DNA of 35,567 nucleotides from Arcanobacterium sp. (GCA_022768785.1 JALELI010000084.1:1-35567), one strand, 5' to 3'. Positions 1 through 10,529 are shown, numbered from the stretch's first letter. Numbers and translations: made by a program. Notes: generated from the sequence alone by a model not told the origin.

Positions 1-1994
1 CCAACATTATTAAACTCCCCAATATTTCCGCTTCGCTGCCGCAGCTGCTGGCAGCGATCAAAGAATTGCAAGCCCTCGGCATTGAATTGCCTGAATACCC
101 CCAAAACCCAGCCACCGATGCCGAACGTGATATTCGCACCCGCTACGATGCCGTGAAAGGCTCTGCCGTCAATCCCGTGCTGCGAGAGGGCAACTCTGAT
201 CGCCGCGCTCCGAAAGCAGTGAAAAATTATGCTAAAGTGCACCCTCACTCAATGGGCAAGTGGAGCTCTGCGAGCCGTACCCGTGTGGCCACGATGAGTG
301 GGGGCGATTTCCGAGCACACGAAAAATCCGTGGTGATCGACGCCGATTCCACAGTTGATTATGTGCTAGTGACGCCGAATGGCACTGAAACTGTGCTCAA
401 AGCTGCTATGCCAGTGCTCGCGGGAGAAGTGCTCGATTCCACGGTGATGAGTGCAAAGGCGCTCGATGAGTTCTTAGCCCAACAGGTACAAGCTGCGCGT
501 GATGAAGGGTTGCTCCTTTCGGCACACCTCAAAGCCACCATGATGAAGGTGAGCGATCCGATTATTTTCGGGCATGTGGTGCGGGCTTTCTTTGCAGACA
601 CCTTCAGCACATATGCCGCCGATCTCGCAGCCGCTGGTTTGAGTGCTAACAACGGCTTAGGGGCGATTTTAGCGGGGCTTGATACTCTGCCCAACGGAGC
701 AGAAATCCGCGCGAGCTTTGCAGCTGAATTCGCACATGGCCCGAAGCTGGCCATGGTGAATTCCGATAACGGCATCACTAACCTCCATGTGCCAAGCGAT
801 GTGATTATTGATGCTTCCATGCCAGCTATGATTCGCAACTCAGGCCACATGTGGGGCCCAGACGGCAAGCCGGCAGATACTCTCGCAGTGATCCCAGATA
901 GTTCGTATGCGGGGGTGTACGACGTGGTGATCGAAGATTGCAAACGCCACGGAGCATTTGATCCAGCCACGATGGGTACAGTGCCCAATGTGGGCTTGAT
1001 GGCGCAAAAAGCAGAAGAATATGGCTCGCACGATAAAACCTTTGAGATTTCTGAAGCAGGACGTGTGGAAGTGCGGTTGGCTGATGGCCGTGTGCTGATG
1101 GATCAGGCAGTGGAGCCAGGTGATATTTTCCGTTCCTGCCAAGCCAAAGATGCCCCAATCCGCGATTGGGTGCGCCTCGCCGTGCGCCGGGCCCGGCTCT
1201 CGGGCATGCCGGCAGTGTTTTGGCTAGATCCAGAGCGCGCCCATGATCGCCAAATTCAAGCCAAAGTGGAAAAATACCTCACCGAAGAAAATACTGACGG
1301 GCTAGATATCCGCATTATGAGCCCTCGCGAAGCCACCCAGTTCTCGGTGGATCGAGCCCGTGACGGCCTCGATACGATTTCCGTGACGGGCAATGTGCTG
1401 CGCGATTATCTCACTGATCTCTTCCCCATTATGGAGCTCGGAACCTCAGCGAAGATGCTCTCTATCGTGCCGCTTATGGCCGGCGGAGGGCTCTTTGAAA
1501 CCGGAGCTGGCGGCTCTGCTCCCAAGCATGTGCAGCAGCTCCTTGAGGAGAATTACCTGCGCTGGGATTCGCTCGGAGAATTTTTGGCACTAGCTGAGAG
1601 CCTGCGCCATTTCGCTCGCTATACAGACAACCCGCGGGCCACCGTGCTGGCCGATGCACTCGATGCCGCCACAGAAAAGCTACTCAATGAGGGGAAGAGC
1701 CCGGCACGCAAACTCGGCAGTATCGACAACCGGGGTTCTCACGCCTGGATTGCCGTGTGGTGGGCACAAGCTCTCGCAGAGCAGAGCAGCGATCCCGAGC
1801 TGGCAGCGGCATTCGCTCCGGTATCTGCGGAGCTCTTGAGCCAAGCTGACCGCATTGAACGCGAGCTGATTGCGGTGCAGGGCAAGCCGGTGGATATTGG
1901 CGGATACTATCGGCCAGACCCAGCCAAAGTGGCAGCTGTAATGCGCCCGAGCACCACGCTCAACGCAATTATTGATCGGTTGGCCACAGCCTAG
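1..1994 (+). CDS. icd: Isocitrate dehydrogenase, NADP-dependent, monomeric type (5' end outside window)
   Basis: Oxidatively decarboxylates isocitrate to 2-oxoglutarate with NADP+ in the cytoplasmic TCA cycle. The frame is open from base 3, so the gene starts before the window. The first visible residues ([15 protein letters not shown]) already match the family, so the TTG at 66 is internal. About 663 residues are visible of the roughly 740 usual for monomeric IDH. Family stretches include [71 protein letters not shown] and the C-terminal GGYYRPDP. This type is unrelated in sequence to the dimeric IDHs and is common in actinobacteria. The gene stands alone on the plus strand and converges with the respiratory operon. 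Identity is secure; only the N-terminus is missing. Confidence 0.97.
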   Translation, partial: NIIKLPNISASLPQLLAAIKELQALGIELPEYPQNPATDAERDIRTRYDAVKGSAVNPVLREGNSDRRAPKAVKNYAKVHPHSMGKWSSASRTRVATMSGGDFRAHEKSVVIDADSTVDYVLVTPNGTETVLKAAMPVLAGEVLDSTVMSAKALDEFLAQQVQAARDEGLLLSAHLKATMMKVSDPIIFGHVVRAFFADTFSTYAADLAAAGLSANNGLGAILAGLDTLPNGAEIRASFAAEFAHGPKLAMVNSDNGITNLHVPSDVIIDASMPAMIRNSGHMWGPDGKPADTLAVIPDSSYAGVYDVVIEDCKRHGAFDPATMGTVPNVGLMAQKAEEYGSHDKTFEISEAGRVEVRLADGRVLMDQAVEPGDIFRSCQAKDAPIRDWVRLAVRRARLSGMPAVFWLDPERAHDRQIQAKVEKYLTEENTDGLDIRIMSPREATQFSVDRARDGLDTISVTGNVLRDYLTDLFPIMELGTSAKMLSIVPLMAGGGLFETGAGGSAPKHVQQLLEENYLRWDSLGEFLALAESLRHFARYTDNPRATVLADALDAATEKLLNEGKSPARKLGSIDNRGSHAWIAVWWAQALAEQSSDPELAAAFAPVSAELLSQADRIERELIAVQGKPVDIGGYYRPDPAKVAAVMRPSTTLNAIIDRLATA

Positions 1995-2027
1995 CGCCTG
2001 CCATCAGGCGGAATTCTAAGGAATTCC
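1995..2027 (+). terminator. Two tandem stem-loops directly after icd
   Basis: Immediately after the icd stop codon, CGCCTG (1995-2000) pairs with CAGGCG (2005-2010) around a 4-nt loop. A second perfect repeat follows: GGAATTC (2010-2016) with GAATTCC (2021-2027), also with a 4-nt loop. The two share base 2010. There is no T-tract, so this is not a classical intrinsic terminator, but U-less hairpins at gene ends are often proposed in actinobacteria. It lies between convergent genes and could stop or protect the icd transcript. Confidence 0.4.
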
Positions 2028-2149
2028 CAGAGTACGGCACGAAGCTGCCACAAAGAGCGTAAATAGAAGCGCACCCCCGCTGTGGGCTCCACTGTGCACA
2101 AAATGCCGCCCCACTGCGAAGTGCTCCGTAGCTTTAGCTATACTCCAAG

Positions 2150-2164
2150 CCTCTCAATTAGAGG
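2150..2164 (-). terminator. Weak stem-loop downstream of the polyprenyl synthase gene
   Basis: CCTCT (2150-2154) and AGAGG (2160-2164) form a 5-bp stem with a 5-nt loop, 33 nt downstream of the stop codon of the minus-strand polyprenyl diphosphate synthase. No clear T-run follows. It might mark the end of the long nuo transcript. The support is only position and a short stem. Confidence 0.2.
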
Positions 2165-2196
2165 AGCTTTCCGCTTCATGGCTGAGCCATATCTGC

Positions 2197-3222
2197 TCAG
2201 CTCAAGCGATCCACCATCAGCAAAGCGAACTGTTCCAGAGCTTCTCGCACTTCTCCTTCTGGGACAGCTTCAAGCTCTGTGCGTGCCTCATGTGCCCACT
2301 GATACGCTAGCTGGCGCGTTTCTTCCACCACAGAATGCTCCCGCAGCAGCTCCACAGCACGGTTGAGGTTGCCCGCTTCAGCCAGCTTCCCAGAGTTGAG
2401 CAGATCGAGTATCTCAGCTCCCGCTGGATCGCTCTGCGGGCTTACTTCTCCCCGAGCACTCCGCGCCCGCAGTAGCAGAGTTGGCATAGTGTCTACTCCC
2501 TCAAGCAGATCCGTGCCAGGGGTTTTCCCTGTCACAGCTTCAGGGGAAACGAGATCGATCACATCGTCTGCAAGCTGGAACGCCACGCCTACTTTTTCTC
2601 CGTAGTGAGCCACTGCGTCTGCCAGCTGCGCGTCTCCTCCGGCGGCGAGCACACCGTAGCGCGCAGCTGCTGCAATCAACGATCCGGTTTTATCGGCAAG
2701 CACTTGAATATAGTGTTCAATAGGATCCACTCCGGCTTTCGGTCCTACCGTTTCATGCAGTTCACCGATACAGAGCCGCTCAAATGCCACGGCGTGCAAC
2801 CGCACCGCTTCTGGCCCAAGCCCAGCCACAATCGACGATGCGCGCGCAAAGAGCACATCACCAGCCATAATTGCAGCAGCATTTCCGTACAAATGCTGCG
2901 CTGATGGCACTCCACGTCGCAGCGGAGCGTCGTCGATCACATCATCATGATAGAGCGAAGCTAAGTGCGTAAGCTCTACCACTAACGCAGAATCAAATAC
3001 TGCCTGTGATTCAGGATCGGGGCCCAGCTCTGCCGTGAGAAGGCAGAGCAGTGGGCGGAGCCGCTTCCCGCCCGCATCAGAGAGATGGGATGTGGCTGCA
3101 TCTACTACTGCGTCATCAACTCGCACAACACGATGGAGTTGCTGTTCGAGCATATGAAGGCGGTGAGCCAGACGCTCGCCTAGCTCACCACCGTTGTCCA
3201 GTATTTGCAATAAAGCGCTCAC
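2197..3222 (-). CDS. Long-chain all-trans polyprenyl diphosphate synthase (heptaprenyl/octaprenyl type)
   Basis: Condenses isopentenyl diphosphate units onto an allylic primer to build the isoprenoid side chain, here most likely for menaquinone. The 341-aa protein has GGKRLRP (51-57), the first aspartate-rich motif DDVID (93-97) with a following RRG, and the second motif DDVID (219-223) after QLA. These are the Mg-diphosphate sites of trans-prenyltransferases. The GTG start at 3222 lies 13 nt after the nuoN stop, so it is probably the last gene of the nuo transcript. Chain length cannot be read with certainty: residues 4 and 5 before the first DDxxD are Ser and Ala, which do not block long products. 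The same gene is found beside nuo in other actinobacteria (hepB, ispB or grcC by genome). Confidence 0.93.
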   Translation of the reverse strand: MSALLQILDNGGELGERLAHRLHMLEQQLHRVVRVDDAVVDAATSHLSDAGGKRLRPLLCLLTAELGPDPESQAVFDSALVVELTHLASLYHDDVIDDAPLRRGVPSAQHLYGNAAAIMAGDVLFARASSIVAGLGPEAVRLHAVAFERLCIGELHETVGPKAGVDPIEHYIQVLADKTGSLIAAAARYGVLAAGGDAQLADAVAHYGEKVGVAFQLADDVIDLVSPEAVTGKTPGTDLLEGVDTMPTLLLRARSARGEVSPQSDPAGAEILDLLNSGKLAEAGNLNRAVELLREHSVVEETRQLAYQWAHEARTELEAVPEGEVREALEQFALLMVDRLS

Positions 3223-3235
3223 GCGTGTGACCTTA

Positions 3236-4855
3236 TCATGCGAATGTTCCTTGAATGAAGTCCAGCACAGGGCCTGGGATAATTCCGAGTAACACGGTGA
3301 TAATGGCAGCCACGGTCACTGCCACTGTGCTCATGCCTTCGGATTCCACCACGGCTACCGTCTCCCCCTCAGGCTGCGCAAAGAACATGATCTGCACGAG
3401 CCGGAAATAGAAGAAAGCTGTTGCAGCCGAAGCTAGCACTGCAATCACCACGAGTACCGTTTCACCAGCCCCTACGCCAGCACGGAAAACCTCAAATTTT
3501 CCGATGAACCCGCCGGTGAGTGGAATTCCAGCGAACGATAGCAAGAACAGGAGCATCGTGGCCGCTGTAAGCGGCGAACGCCGCCCCAGCCCTTTCCAGG
3601 CATCAAGCTTTGTGGCTTCACCGAGGATATTGCCGGCGGCGTCACGCTCCCGCACCAATGTAACCAGCCCAAACGCGCCCACAATAGCCACTCCGTAGGA
3701 GAGCAAGTAGAAGAGGATCGAGCCCACGCTCTGCTGATAATCAGCGAGCCGGAAAGTGGTAGACCGAATTGCATTCACAGCGATGAGAATAAACCCAGCG
3801 TGTGCCACAGACGAGTACGCCAAGAGGCGTTTGATATCCGTCTGCACCATGCCCAGCACAGTGCCCACCACAATCGTGAGGATAATAATGATCCACATAA
3901 ACACGTTCAGCTTGCCTACAACCGGCTGCGCCACATACATAAAGATACGAGCCAGCGCGATAAATGCTGCCGCTTTTGTGCCTGCAGCCATGAAACCGGT
4001 GATCGGAGTTGGAGCTCCTTGATACACATCAGGCGTCCATGAGTGGAAAGGAGCGGCGCCCACTTTGAAGAGCAATCCAACCGTCACCATCACAACGCCA
4101 ACCACTGCAAGAGCGGTCTGCCCTGGATAGCCATGCTGTATCAACGAGATCCCGGGATAGAAAATCGAGCTCGTGGCGCCATAGAGCAGCGCCGCGCCCA
4201 TTAGGAAGATCGCTGACGAAAAAGCCCCCATGAGGAAGTACTTCATCGCTGCTTCTTGAGAGAGCACCCGGCGGCGGCGAGCCATAGCAGAGAGCACGTA
4301 GAGTGGGAGTGAGAGCACTTCCAAAGCGATAAACAGAGTGAGCAAATCAAAAGCGCTCGTGAACACCATCATGCCGCCTGTGGAGAACAACGCCAGCGGG
4401 AAAATCTCTGTGTGCTCACGCCCAGCTACCGTTGATTCACGCTCTGCCTCAGAGCCTGGGCGAGTGGCCGCCGAGGCCACGAAAGCGCCATCACGCAATT
4501 CACTGCGATCTGCCATCACCAAAAACGCGAGAATCGCAGCAACCACGATCGCGCCCTGCCCGATGAGTGAAACAGGATCTTCAATCATGGAGATCCCTTC
4601 TCCACGCTGATCACCAGGCACACCCACCAAAGGAAGTTGGAAGCCAGCGCCGTCAGCACTCGCCACGCTCCAGCGCCACACGATAGCCACTAATGTGCCA
4701 GCTAATGCTAGTAACGAGAGCACCACCTGAATCGGCCGGCGCGCTCCGCGCGGAGCAAAAGCCTCAACCAGTGTGCTCAGCACTGCAGCTCCGAAAATGA
4801 GCAGGAGCGGAGTAACCGAAGCCCACTGAATAATTGGAAGAGTGGCGGAATTCAT
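3236..4855 (-). CDS. nuoN: NADH-quinone oxidoreductase subunit N
   Basis: One of three antiporter-like proton-pumping subunits in the membrane arm of complex I. The protein is 539 aa and strongly hydrophobic. Expected key residues are visible: Glu179 in LFIALEVLSLPLYVLSA, Lys205 in AAMKYFLMG, and Lys264 in LLFKVGAAPFHSWTPDVYQG, followed by GAPTPITGFMA. A hydrophilic loop at about 117-150, rich in charged residues, interrupts the N-terminal helices and makes it somewhat longer than E. coli NuoN (485 aa). The ATG at 4855 overlaps the nuoM stop by 4 nt, indicating translational coupling. Confidence 0.97.
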   Translation of the reverse strand: MNSATLPIIQWASVTPLLLIFGAAVLSTLVEAFAPRGARRPIQVVLSLLALAGTLVAIVWRWSVASADGAGFQLPLVGVPGDQRGEGISMIEDPVSLIGQGAIVVAAILAFLVMADRSELRDGAFVASAATRPGSEAERESTVAGREHTEIFPLALFSTGGMMVFTSAFDLLTLFIALEVLSLPLYVLSAMARRRRVLSQEAAMKYFLMGAFSSAIFLMGAALLYGATSSIFYPGISLIQHGYPGQTALAVVGVVMVTVGLLFKVGAAPFHSWTPDVYQGAPTPITGFMAAGTKAAAFIALARIFMYVAQPVVGKLNVFMWIIIILTIVVGTVLGMVQTDIKRLLAYSSVAHAGFILIAVNAIRSTTFRLADYQQSVGSILFYLLSYGVAIVGAFGLVTLVRERDAAGNILGEATKLDAWKGLGRRSPLTAATMLLFLLSFAGIPLTGGFIGKFEVFRAGVGAGETVLVVIAVLASAATAFFYFRLVQIMFFAQPEGETVAVVESEGMSTVAVTVAAIITVLLGIIPGPVLDFIQGTFA

Positions 4856-6417
4856 TCATTGCTCCCTTCATTAGCTGCACTTGCCACAGGCCCCATAGCA
4901 CCAGTGGTAGCAGCCCCTGTCACCAGCACTTTGGCGGTGGAATCAGCAACTGGATTGACGGCGTTGAGCACCGGTGCCGGGAAGAAACCGAGCACCAACA
5001 TGGCGGCGATCAACACTCCCATCACCGTTTTCTCTCGCGCATTGAGATCTTCCACCTGCACATTTTCAGGCTTCGGCCCCGTGAATGCCCGCTGATAAGG
5101 CAAGAGGATATAGACGGCAGCAAGCACCACACCCACCACAGCGAAGAGTGCAGCCACCATATTGACTTTAAAGGTGCCCATGAGCACCAAGTATTCCGGC
5201 ACAAAGCCTGAGAGGCCCGGCAGGGCGATCGTGGCCAAGCCTGCCACCATAAAGGTGCCGGCCAACACGGGAGTAACCCGTTGCCACCCGCCGTAGCGAG
5301 AAATCAAATGTGAATCTCCGCGTTGGCCGAGGAAGCCCACCACCAGGAACAAACCAGCCGTGCCTACACCGTGTGCCACCATGTAGAGAATTGCGCCGCT
5401 CAGTGCAATTGCTGAGCCGGAGAAGATGCCCATCACCATGAAACCGAAGTGGCTCACAGATGTATAAGCCACTAGACGCATGAGGTTATCGGAAGCAATA
5501 GCCATCAGCGCACCCCAGAAAATCGAGATGATGGCCAGCGCAATGATTACCGGTGCAGCCTGCGCGGCAGCGTGCGGGAAGAGCGGCACACAGATCGCTA
5601 TCATGCCGAATGTGCCGAGCTTATCGAGCACCCCTACCAGCAATGTGCTGGTGCCTGCAGGAGCGTGTTCAGTGGTGTCGGGAAGCCAGGTGTGCACTGG
5701 CCACATTGGAGCTTTGATAGCAAATCCAATGAAGAAGCTCAAGAAGAAGAGCATCTCCACACCACTTCCCATGCCTGGAGCGCTCTGCAGCACATACAGC
5801 AGATAGTTCTGCGGCCCTCCTGGCCCCAATACGTACAAGCCGATCACGCCCACCAGCATGATCAAGCCCCCTACGATCGAATAGAGCAGGAACTTCATTG
5901 CTGCGTGCTCCCGCCCAGCTCCGCCATAGCGCCCAATCAGGAAGTACATTGGGACGATCATTAGCTCGAAAAGCACATAGAAGAGGAACACATCGCGCGC
6001 CGCAAAAAGCGCAATCATGATGGCTTCTAGGAAGAGGATCCAGCCGAAATATCCGCCTTGGCGCTCCGGCTCCATATCGTTCCACCCGGCTAGCACCACC
6101 ACTGGCACAAGGAACACGGCCAGGCCCACCATCACGGCGCCCATGCCGTTCACTCCCCATGCAATTGATGTACCAATTGCAGGAATCCACGGATATGTTT
6201 CCACCAACTGCGTAGCCGCCCCGTGGGCAGGATCAAAACTAGTGCCGATTGCAATGGCAAAAAGCACCAGAATGACGAGGGAGACCCCCAAGGCAAATTC
6301 GCGTGCATAGCTGCGCAGTGGGCGCACAACGCACAACAGGAGCGCTGCCGCTACAGCCAGCAGCACAAGCACAGTGAGCCACGGGAAGGCCGCTTCAACA
6401 ATGGTTTGATTTTCCAT
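4852..6417 (-). CDS. nuoM: NADH-quinone oxidoreductase subunit M
   Basis: Antiporter-like proton-translocating membrane subunit of complex I. The 521-aa protein is hydrophobic throughout. It carries the essential Glu151 in FLFYVLFELMIVPMYFLIG and Lys235 in GFAIKAPMWPVHTWLPD, followed by EHAPAGTSTLLVGVLDKLG, which is diagnostic for NuoM. It overlaps nuoN by 4 nt downstream and follows nuoL after a 21-nt gap. The C-terminal tail after the last helix is rich in small residues. Nothing is missing relative to the family. Confidence 0.97.
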   Translation of the reverse strand: MENQTIVEAAFPWLTVLVLLAVAAALLLCVVRPLRSYAREFALGVSLVILVLFAIAIGTSFDPAHGAATQLVETYPWIPAIGTSIAWGVNGMGAVMVGLAVFLVPVVVLAGWNDMEPERQGGYFGWILFLEAIMIALFAARDVFLFYVLFELMIVPMYFLIGRYGGAGREHAAMKFLLYSIVGGLIMLVGVIGLYVLGPGGPQNYLLYVLQSAPGMGSGVEMLFFLSFFIGFAIKAPMWPVHTWLPDTTEHAPAGTSTLLVGVLDKLGTFGMIAICVPLFPHAAAQAAPVIIALAIISIFWGALMAIASDNLMRLVAYTSVSHFGFMVMGIFSGSAIALSGAILYMVAHGVGTAGLFLVVGFLGQRGDSHLISRYGGWQRVTPVLAGTFMVAGLATIALPGLSGFVPEYLVLMGTFKVNMVAALFAVVGVVLAAVYILLPYQRAFTGPKPENVQVEDLNAREKTVMGVLIAAMLVLGFFPAPVLNAVNPVADSTAKVLVTGAATTGAMGPVASAANEGSNE

Positions 6418-6438
6418 CTTATCTTTCGTCCTCCACTC

Positions 6439-8391
6439 TCACAGCACCGAGGCTGCCACGGCAATGAGCGCTATCACAAGGCCCACCACCATATAGCTCG
6501 TATAGGAACGCACCTGGCCATTTTGCAATGTGCCCACCACTTTGCCAAACCACGGAAGCAGCTTTCCGATGCCCTCACCAACGCCGTCTACCACATGTTT
6601 ATCTGTGGCAGCAGTGCCTGCAGCAAGGGTCATCACTGGCTGCACCACCGCATAATCATTCACGAGATCTTGATAGAGATCGTGGCGAGCAGCTCGAGTG
6701 ATCCAACTCCCCACTGGAGCAGCTTGTGGCACTGGCTTGGCCACATACATCTTCCATGCCACGAACACTCCTATTGCAATCACAAGCAGTGTGACGGCGC
6801 TGATCATCGGCACTGGAAGCACCGGCTCGCCTTCTTCAGCTTTCCCGATAGCCGGCTCCAGCCAACCCAAGAAACCTCCGTAGTTCAACACCGCACCCAG
6901 ACCAAGCGAGCCGAGCGCTAACACTGCCATTGGTACCCACATGAGAGGGCTTGGATCATGCGGGTGCTTTGCATCTGCCCCCGTTGTCTGCCACCGTGCT
7001 TCTCCGAGGAAGATCATTGCCACTAAACGGCTCATGTAGAACGCCGTCAATCCAGCCACAAGCACTGTTATCGTGCCAAAGATCCACGGTTGTGCTCCAC
7101 TGCCTACAAAGGCCGCTTCGATAATTTTATCTTTGGAGTAGAAACCCGAAAGGAACGGGAAACCGATAATGGCTAGATAGCCGCAGAGGAACGTGTAGAA
7201 CGTAATCTTCATGTGTTTTCCAAGGCCACCGAAACCGCGCATATCCACTTCGTCGTTCATCGCATGCATCACAGCACCTGCTCCAAGGAACATATTTGCC
7301 TTGAAGAAACCGTGAGTAACCAAGTGGAAGATTGCAAAGGCGGCACCCACTGGGCCAAGCCCAGCAGCCAGCATCATATAGCCAATCTGGCTCATGGTAG
7401 ATGCAGCGAGAACCTTCTTCATGTCGTCTTTAGCAGCACCCACGATCGCGCCAAACACCAACGTGATCAGTCCGATGATTGCCACCACCAACGCAGCTGT
7501 AGGAGCCGCCACATAGATCGCTCCAGAACGCACCATCAGATAGACGCCAGCCGTCACCATTGTGGCCGCGTGAATCAGAGCAGACACCGGAGTTGGGCCA
7601 GCCATAGCATCTCCCAACCATGCTTGCAGCGGGAACTGCGCGCTCTTACCGCAAGCAGCCAGGAGCAAAAAGAGCCCGATAAAGGTGAGCACCCACTGCG
7701 GTTGATCCGCCACAGAAGCATAGACGTCTGTGAATTTCACCGACCCCGCGAACGATACCATCGCCATCATGGCGATGAGCATGCCGAGATCGCCCACCCG
7801 GTTCATCACAAAGGCTTTCTTACCAGCCTTGGCGAACTCTGGATTGAAGTTCCAGAACGAGATCAGCAAGTACGATGCGAGCCCTACGCCTTCCCAACCG
7901 AAGAAGAGAATGAGATAGGAGTTGCCCAACACAAGTAGCAGCATTGAGGCCACGAATAAATTCAGATAGGCGAAGAATCTCCGCCGCGAATCGTCGTGTT
8001 CCATATAGGCCACCGAATAGATGTGAATGAGTGTGCCCACGAATGTGACGAGCAAAACGAACGTGATCGAGAGTGGATCTACGCGAGTGCCAAAATCAAC
8101 TGTGAACCCTGGAGCTGCCACTAAGGTGTACACCGTGGATTCCAGTATTCGCTGTTCTGGATCCATGCCCAGCAGCTGAATAGTGGCTGCCACACCGAGC
8201 ACAAAACTCGCTGTGGAAGCGAGAATCCCCAGCCAATGCCCCCAACTATCTGCCGTTTTCCCCAGTAAAAGCAGCAAACCTGAGCTGATCAATGGAATAG
8301 CCACCGCCAGCCAAATGACACTCGCTGCTCCGGTGGCTTCACCCACGTTCGAGGCTCCAGCCAGAGGAAGAAGATCTACCATATTCATCAT
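6439..8391 (-). CDS. nuoL: NADH-quinone oxidoreductase subunit L
   Basis: The largest antiporter-like subunit at the distal end of the complex I membrane arm. The protein is 650 aa. It includes VDPLSITFVLLVTFVGTLIH, the conserved Glu167 in LFFGWEGVGLASYLLISFW, and Lys249 in GKSAQFPLQAWLGDAMAGP, followed by TPVSALIHAATMVTAGVYLM. The C-terminal third contains the segment that in NuoL forms the long lateral helix, then a final transmembrane helix (SYMVVGLVIALIAVAASVL). The start has an extra Met (MMNMVDLLP), so initiation could be at residue 1, 2 or 4. It sits between nuoK (16-nt gap) and nuoM (21-nt gap), the loosest junctions in the operon. Confidence 0.97.
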   Translation of the reverse strand: MMNMVDLLPLAGASNVGEATGAASVIWLAVAIPLISSGLLLLLGKTADSWGHWLGILASTASFVLGVAATIQLLGMDPEQRILESTVYTLVAAPGFTVDFGTRVDPLSITFVLLVTFVGTLIHIYSVAYMEHDDSRRRFFAYLNLFVASMLLLVLGNSYLILFFGWEGVGLASYLLISFWNFNPEFAKAGKKAFVMNRVGDLGMLIAMMAMVSFAGSVKFTDVYASVADQPQWVLTFIGLFLLLAACGKSAQFPLQAWLGDAMAGPTPVSALIHAATMVTAGVYLMVRSGAIYVAAPTAALVVAIIGLITLVFGAIVGAAKDDMKKVLAASTMSQIGYMMLAAGLGPVGAAFAIFHLVTHGFFKANMFLGAGAVMHAMNDEVDMRGFGGLGKHMKITFYTFLCGYLAIIGFPFLSGFYSKDKIIEAAFVGSGAQPWIFGTITVLVAGLTAFYMSRLVAMIFLGEARWQTTGADAKHPHDPSPLMWVPMAVLALGSLGLGAVLNYGGFLGWLEPAIGKAEEGEPVLPVPMISAVTLLVIAIGVFVAWKMYVAKPVPQAAPVGSWITRAARHDLYQDLVNDYAVVQPVMTLAAGTAATDKHVVDGVGEGIGKLLPWFGKVVGTLQNGQVRSYTSYMVVGLVIALIAVAASVL

Positions 8392-8407
8392 TAATTGCCC
8401 ATCTCCC

Positions 8408-8707
8408 TCAGTGCTTCATCAGATTCATCGAATCGAGCGATGCCGAACCGCGGGTGCGGAAAATCGAAACTACGATAGCAAGCCCTACCACTACTTCAGC
8501 GGCAGCCACCACCATCACGAAGAATGCAAATACCTGCCCTTCTAAGTTTCCCCACATGCGTGAAAACGTAACAAATACTAAGTTGCACGAATTAAGCATC
8601 ACTTCCACGCCAAGTAGCGCAATCACTCCATTTCTGCGGGTGAGCACTGTGGCTCCACCGATCACAAACAGCGCAAACGCAACAATCACGTAAAACAACA
8701 AGTTCAC
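8408..8707 (-). CDS. nuoK: NADH-quinone oxidoreductase subunit K
   Basis: Small membrane subunit of complex I (99 aa) with three transmembrane helices. The two membrane glutamates needed for proton transfer are present: Glu35 in [16 protein letters not shown] and Glu71 in [19 protein letters not shown]. Length is as expected. The start codon overlaps the nuoJ stop by 4 nt. Confidence 0.96.
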   Translation of the reverse strand: MNLLFYVIVAFALFVIGGATVLTRRNGVIALLGVEVMLNSCNLVFVTFSRMWGNLEGQVFAFFVMVVAAAEVVVGLAIVVSIFRTRGSASLDSMNLMKH

Positions 8708-9744
8708 TTGGTGGCCTCGCTTTCTTCCAAGCTAGTGCTGTCTGCAGTGGAATCCTCTCCTGCACGTGCAGCTGGAGCTGAACTGCCAAGCTGAGCTGCC
8801 GAGCCATTCCCCGCTTCCAACGCTGTGAGCCGTGCCAGTGCCCCCTCGTGGTCGGGAGCTCCTTCCCCTGGAGTGCCCCACACCTGTGCCTGCCCGATCT
8901 TGCCGTACGTGGCAGGGCCAGAAGGCACCTTGCCTGCAGCAATACGAGCTGCAGTTACCGGGGAAACCTGTGCCACTGTACGATCCTGGTGCCGAATCTT
9001 CAGAATCCGGTTCACCGAATTCTTAATCGGCTCTCCATAAGCAGTGAGCGAGGGGTTCGTGGAGGAATTAGATTCTGCATAGACGCCGGGGTTAGGCAAT
9101 ACATTCGGATTGAATCCATCTGCCGCAAATGCCTGCATCTTTTCATGCGCTATCTCTTCTTGTGTACGCTTAGCCTTCACACGGTCGCGGTGAGTGAGAG
9201 TCATTGCTCCCAACGCTGCCACAATCAGCAGTGAGCCAGTGAGCTCCAAGGTGAGCACATGATTAGTGAAGATTAGCTGCGCCACTGCCACTGGGTTTGT
9301 CTGCGCATTCGCTTTAGCAAGCCCAAAAGGAAGCCCAAATTCCGCAAAAGCTTTAATCGGGCTTGCCTTCAATACCATGGCTGTGAGCAGCGCAAAAGTG
9401 CCTAGCGCCCCAACCACTGCCACAAAACGCTGGCCTGGAAGAGTTTCATGCCCCGAATCTGCACTGTCGATGCCAATCAGCATCAGCACGAAGAGGAACA
9501 TCATCAAGATAGCGCCGGTGTATACCACCACCTGCACCACGCCCATAAACGGAGCTTCGAGCATAGTGTAGAAGAACGCTAATCCCACCATCACGAAAAT
9601 TACCGAAATAATCGTGTACACGGGCTTTCGTGCAATGAGCAAGCCGAAAATAGCCACAATCACCATAGCCACGGCGATTGCTCCGAAAAGGATCGCCTCC
9701 CCTAGAGAGATCTGGAGCCCGGCTGCGATCGATGCCGTCTGCAT
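8704..9744 (-). CDS. nuoJ: NADH-quinone oxidoreductase subunit J, with long hydrophilic C-terminal extension
   Basis: Membrane subunit of complex I that contributes to the proton path near the quinone module. Residues 1 to about 185 hold the expected helices, including [28 protein letters not shown] and the segment before LTHRDR. Residues from about 186 to 346 form a soluble tail rich in Ala, Ser, Glu and Gly. E. coli NuoJ is 184 aa, so nearly half the protein is extension. Actinobacterial NuoJ proteins commonly carry such tails, with an NPGVYA motif that is present here ([17 protein letters not shown]). The ATG overlaps the nuoI stop by 1 nt (TGATG). Confidence 0.95.
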   Translation of the reverse strand: MQTASIAAGLQISLGEAILFGAIAVAMVIVAIFGLLIARKPVYTIISVIFVMVGLAFFYTMLEAPFMGVVQVVVYTGAILMMFLFVLMLIGIDSADSGHETLPGQRFVAVVGALGTFALLTAMVLKASPIKAFAEFGLPFGLAKANAQTNPVAVAQLIFTNHVLTLELTGSLLIVAALGAMTLTHRDRVKAKRTQEEIAHEKMQAFAADGFNPNVLPNPGVYAESNSSTNPSLTAYGEPIKNSVNRILKIRHQDRTVAQVSPVTAARIAAGKVPSGPATYGKIGQAQVWGTPGEGAPDHEGALARLTALEAGNGSAAQLGSSAPAARAGEDSTADSTSLEESEATK

Positions 9745-10529
9745 CAGGCCGTCACCTCCTCAGCAACGTTCGCTGGTTGTGTAGCTGACGCCGCGCCCGG
9801 CACCACATCGCCTATATTCGCAAGTGTGGGATCGTCTGGGCGGTGGGAGCGCACCCAATCGATCTGATTCTGCGTGGGGCCACTCACCTTGCCAGCATAG
9901 TAGTCGGAATCAGAAGTCCCTGCTGCCATCGGGTGCGGAGTGCCCAGCATTCCTTGAGCAAGCGGGCGAAGCAGATCGGGCTTTTCGTAGATCAACTCTT
10001 CGCGCGTCTGCCCTGCGATTTCAAACTCATTGCTCATCGTGAGAGCACGAGTGGGGCACGCTTGAATGCAGTATCCGCAGAACACACAGCGCAGATAGTT
10101 GATCTGATACACCCGCCCATAGCGCTCGCCTGGAGAGTATTGCTCCTCCGGAGTATTCGGAGCAGCTTCCACCAAAATCGCATCTGCCGGGCACGCCCAC
10201 GCACACAGTTCACAACCGATGCATTTTTCCAGCCCATCGGGATAGCGATTGAGCTTGTGCATCCCGTGGAACCGCGGACGGATATGCGGCTTGTTCTTTT
10301 CTTTATCGCTCCACGACGAGGGCAGATACTGCTCTGTTACGGTGGGCCGGAAGATCGTGCTAAAAGTGACGCCGAAACCAGCCACAGGAGCGAGCAATTT
10401 CCCGATTGGACCCTTGTGGGTAGGGCTATACAGCGCCTCATCTGGCTGCGAAATTGGTTGGCTCTGCTGGCTCGTCGCCGGCTCGTGTGCCTTCGGATCT
10501 TCTGGAACGATATCGTGGTTCTCAGTCAT
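9744..10529 (-). CDS. nuoI: NADH-quinone oxidoreductase subunit I (two 4Fe-4S clusters)
   Basis: Peripheral-arm subunit that carries clusters N6a and N6b and passes electrons towards NuoB. Both ferredoxin motifs are intact: Cys103, 106, 109 and 113 in [12 protein letters not shown], and Cys148, 151, 154 and 158 in [12 protein letters not shown]. The 261-aa protein is longer than E. coli NuoI (180 aa). About 35 polar residues precede the core, and roughly 70 residues follow the second motif. A strong Shine-Dalgarno AGGAGGTG lies just before the ATG at 10529, inside the end of nuoH, and the genes overlap by 8 nt. Confidence 0.97.
   Translation of the reverse strand: MTENHDIVPEDPKAHEPATSQQSQPISQPDEALYSPTHKGPIGKLLAPVAGFGVTFSTIFRPTVTEQYLPSSWSDKEKNKPHIRPRFHGMHKLNRYPDGLEKCIGCELCAWACPADAILVEAAPNTPEEQYSPGERYGRVYQINYLRCVFCGYCIQACPTRALTMSNEFEIAGQTREELIYEKPDLLRPLAQGMLGTPHPMAAGTSDSDYYAGKVSGPTQNQIDWVRSHRPDDPTLANIGDVVPGAASATQPANVAEEVTA

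Noticed and set aside
66-68. TTG at 66 as the start of the isocitrate dehydrogenase gene
   Set aside because: The frame is open to the window edge, and the 21 residues upstream match monomeric IDH, so the gene begins outside the window.
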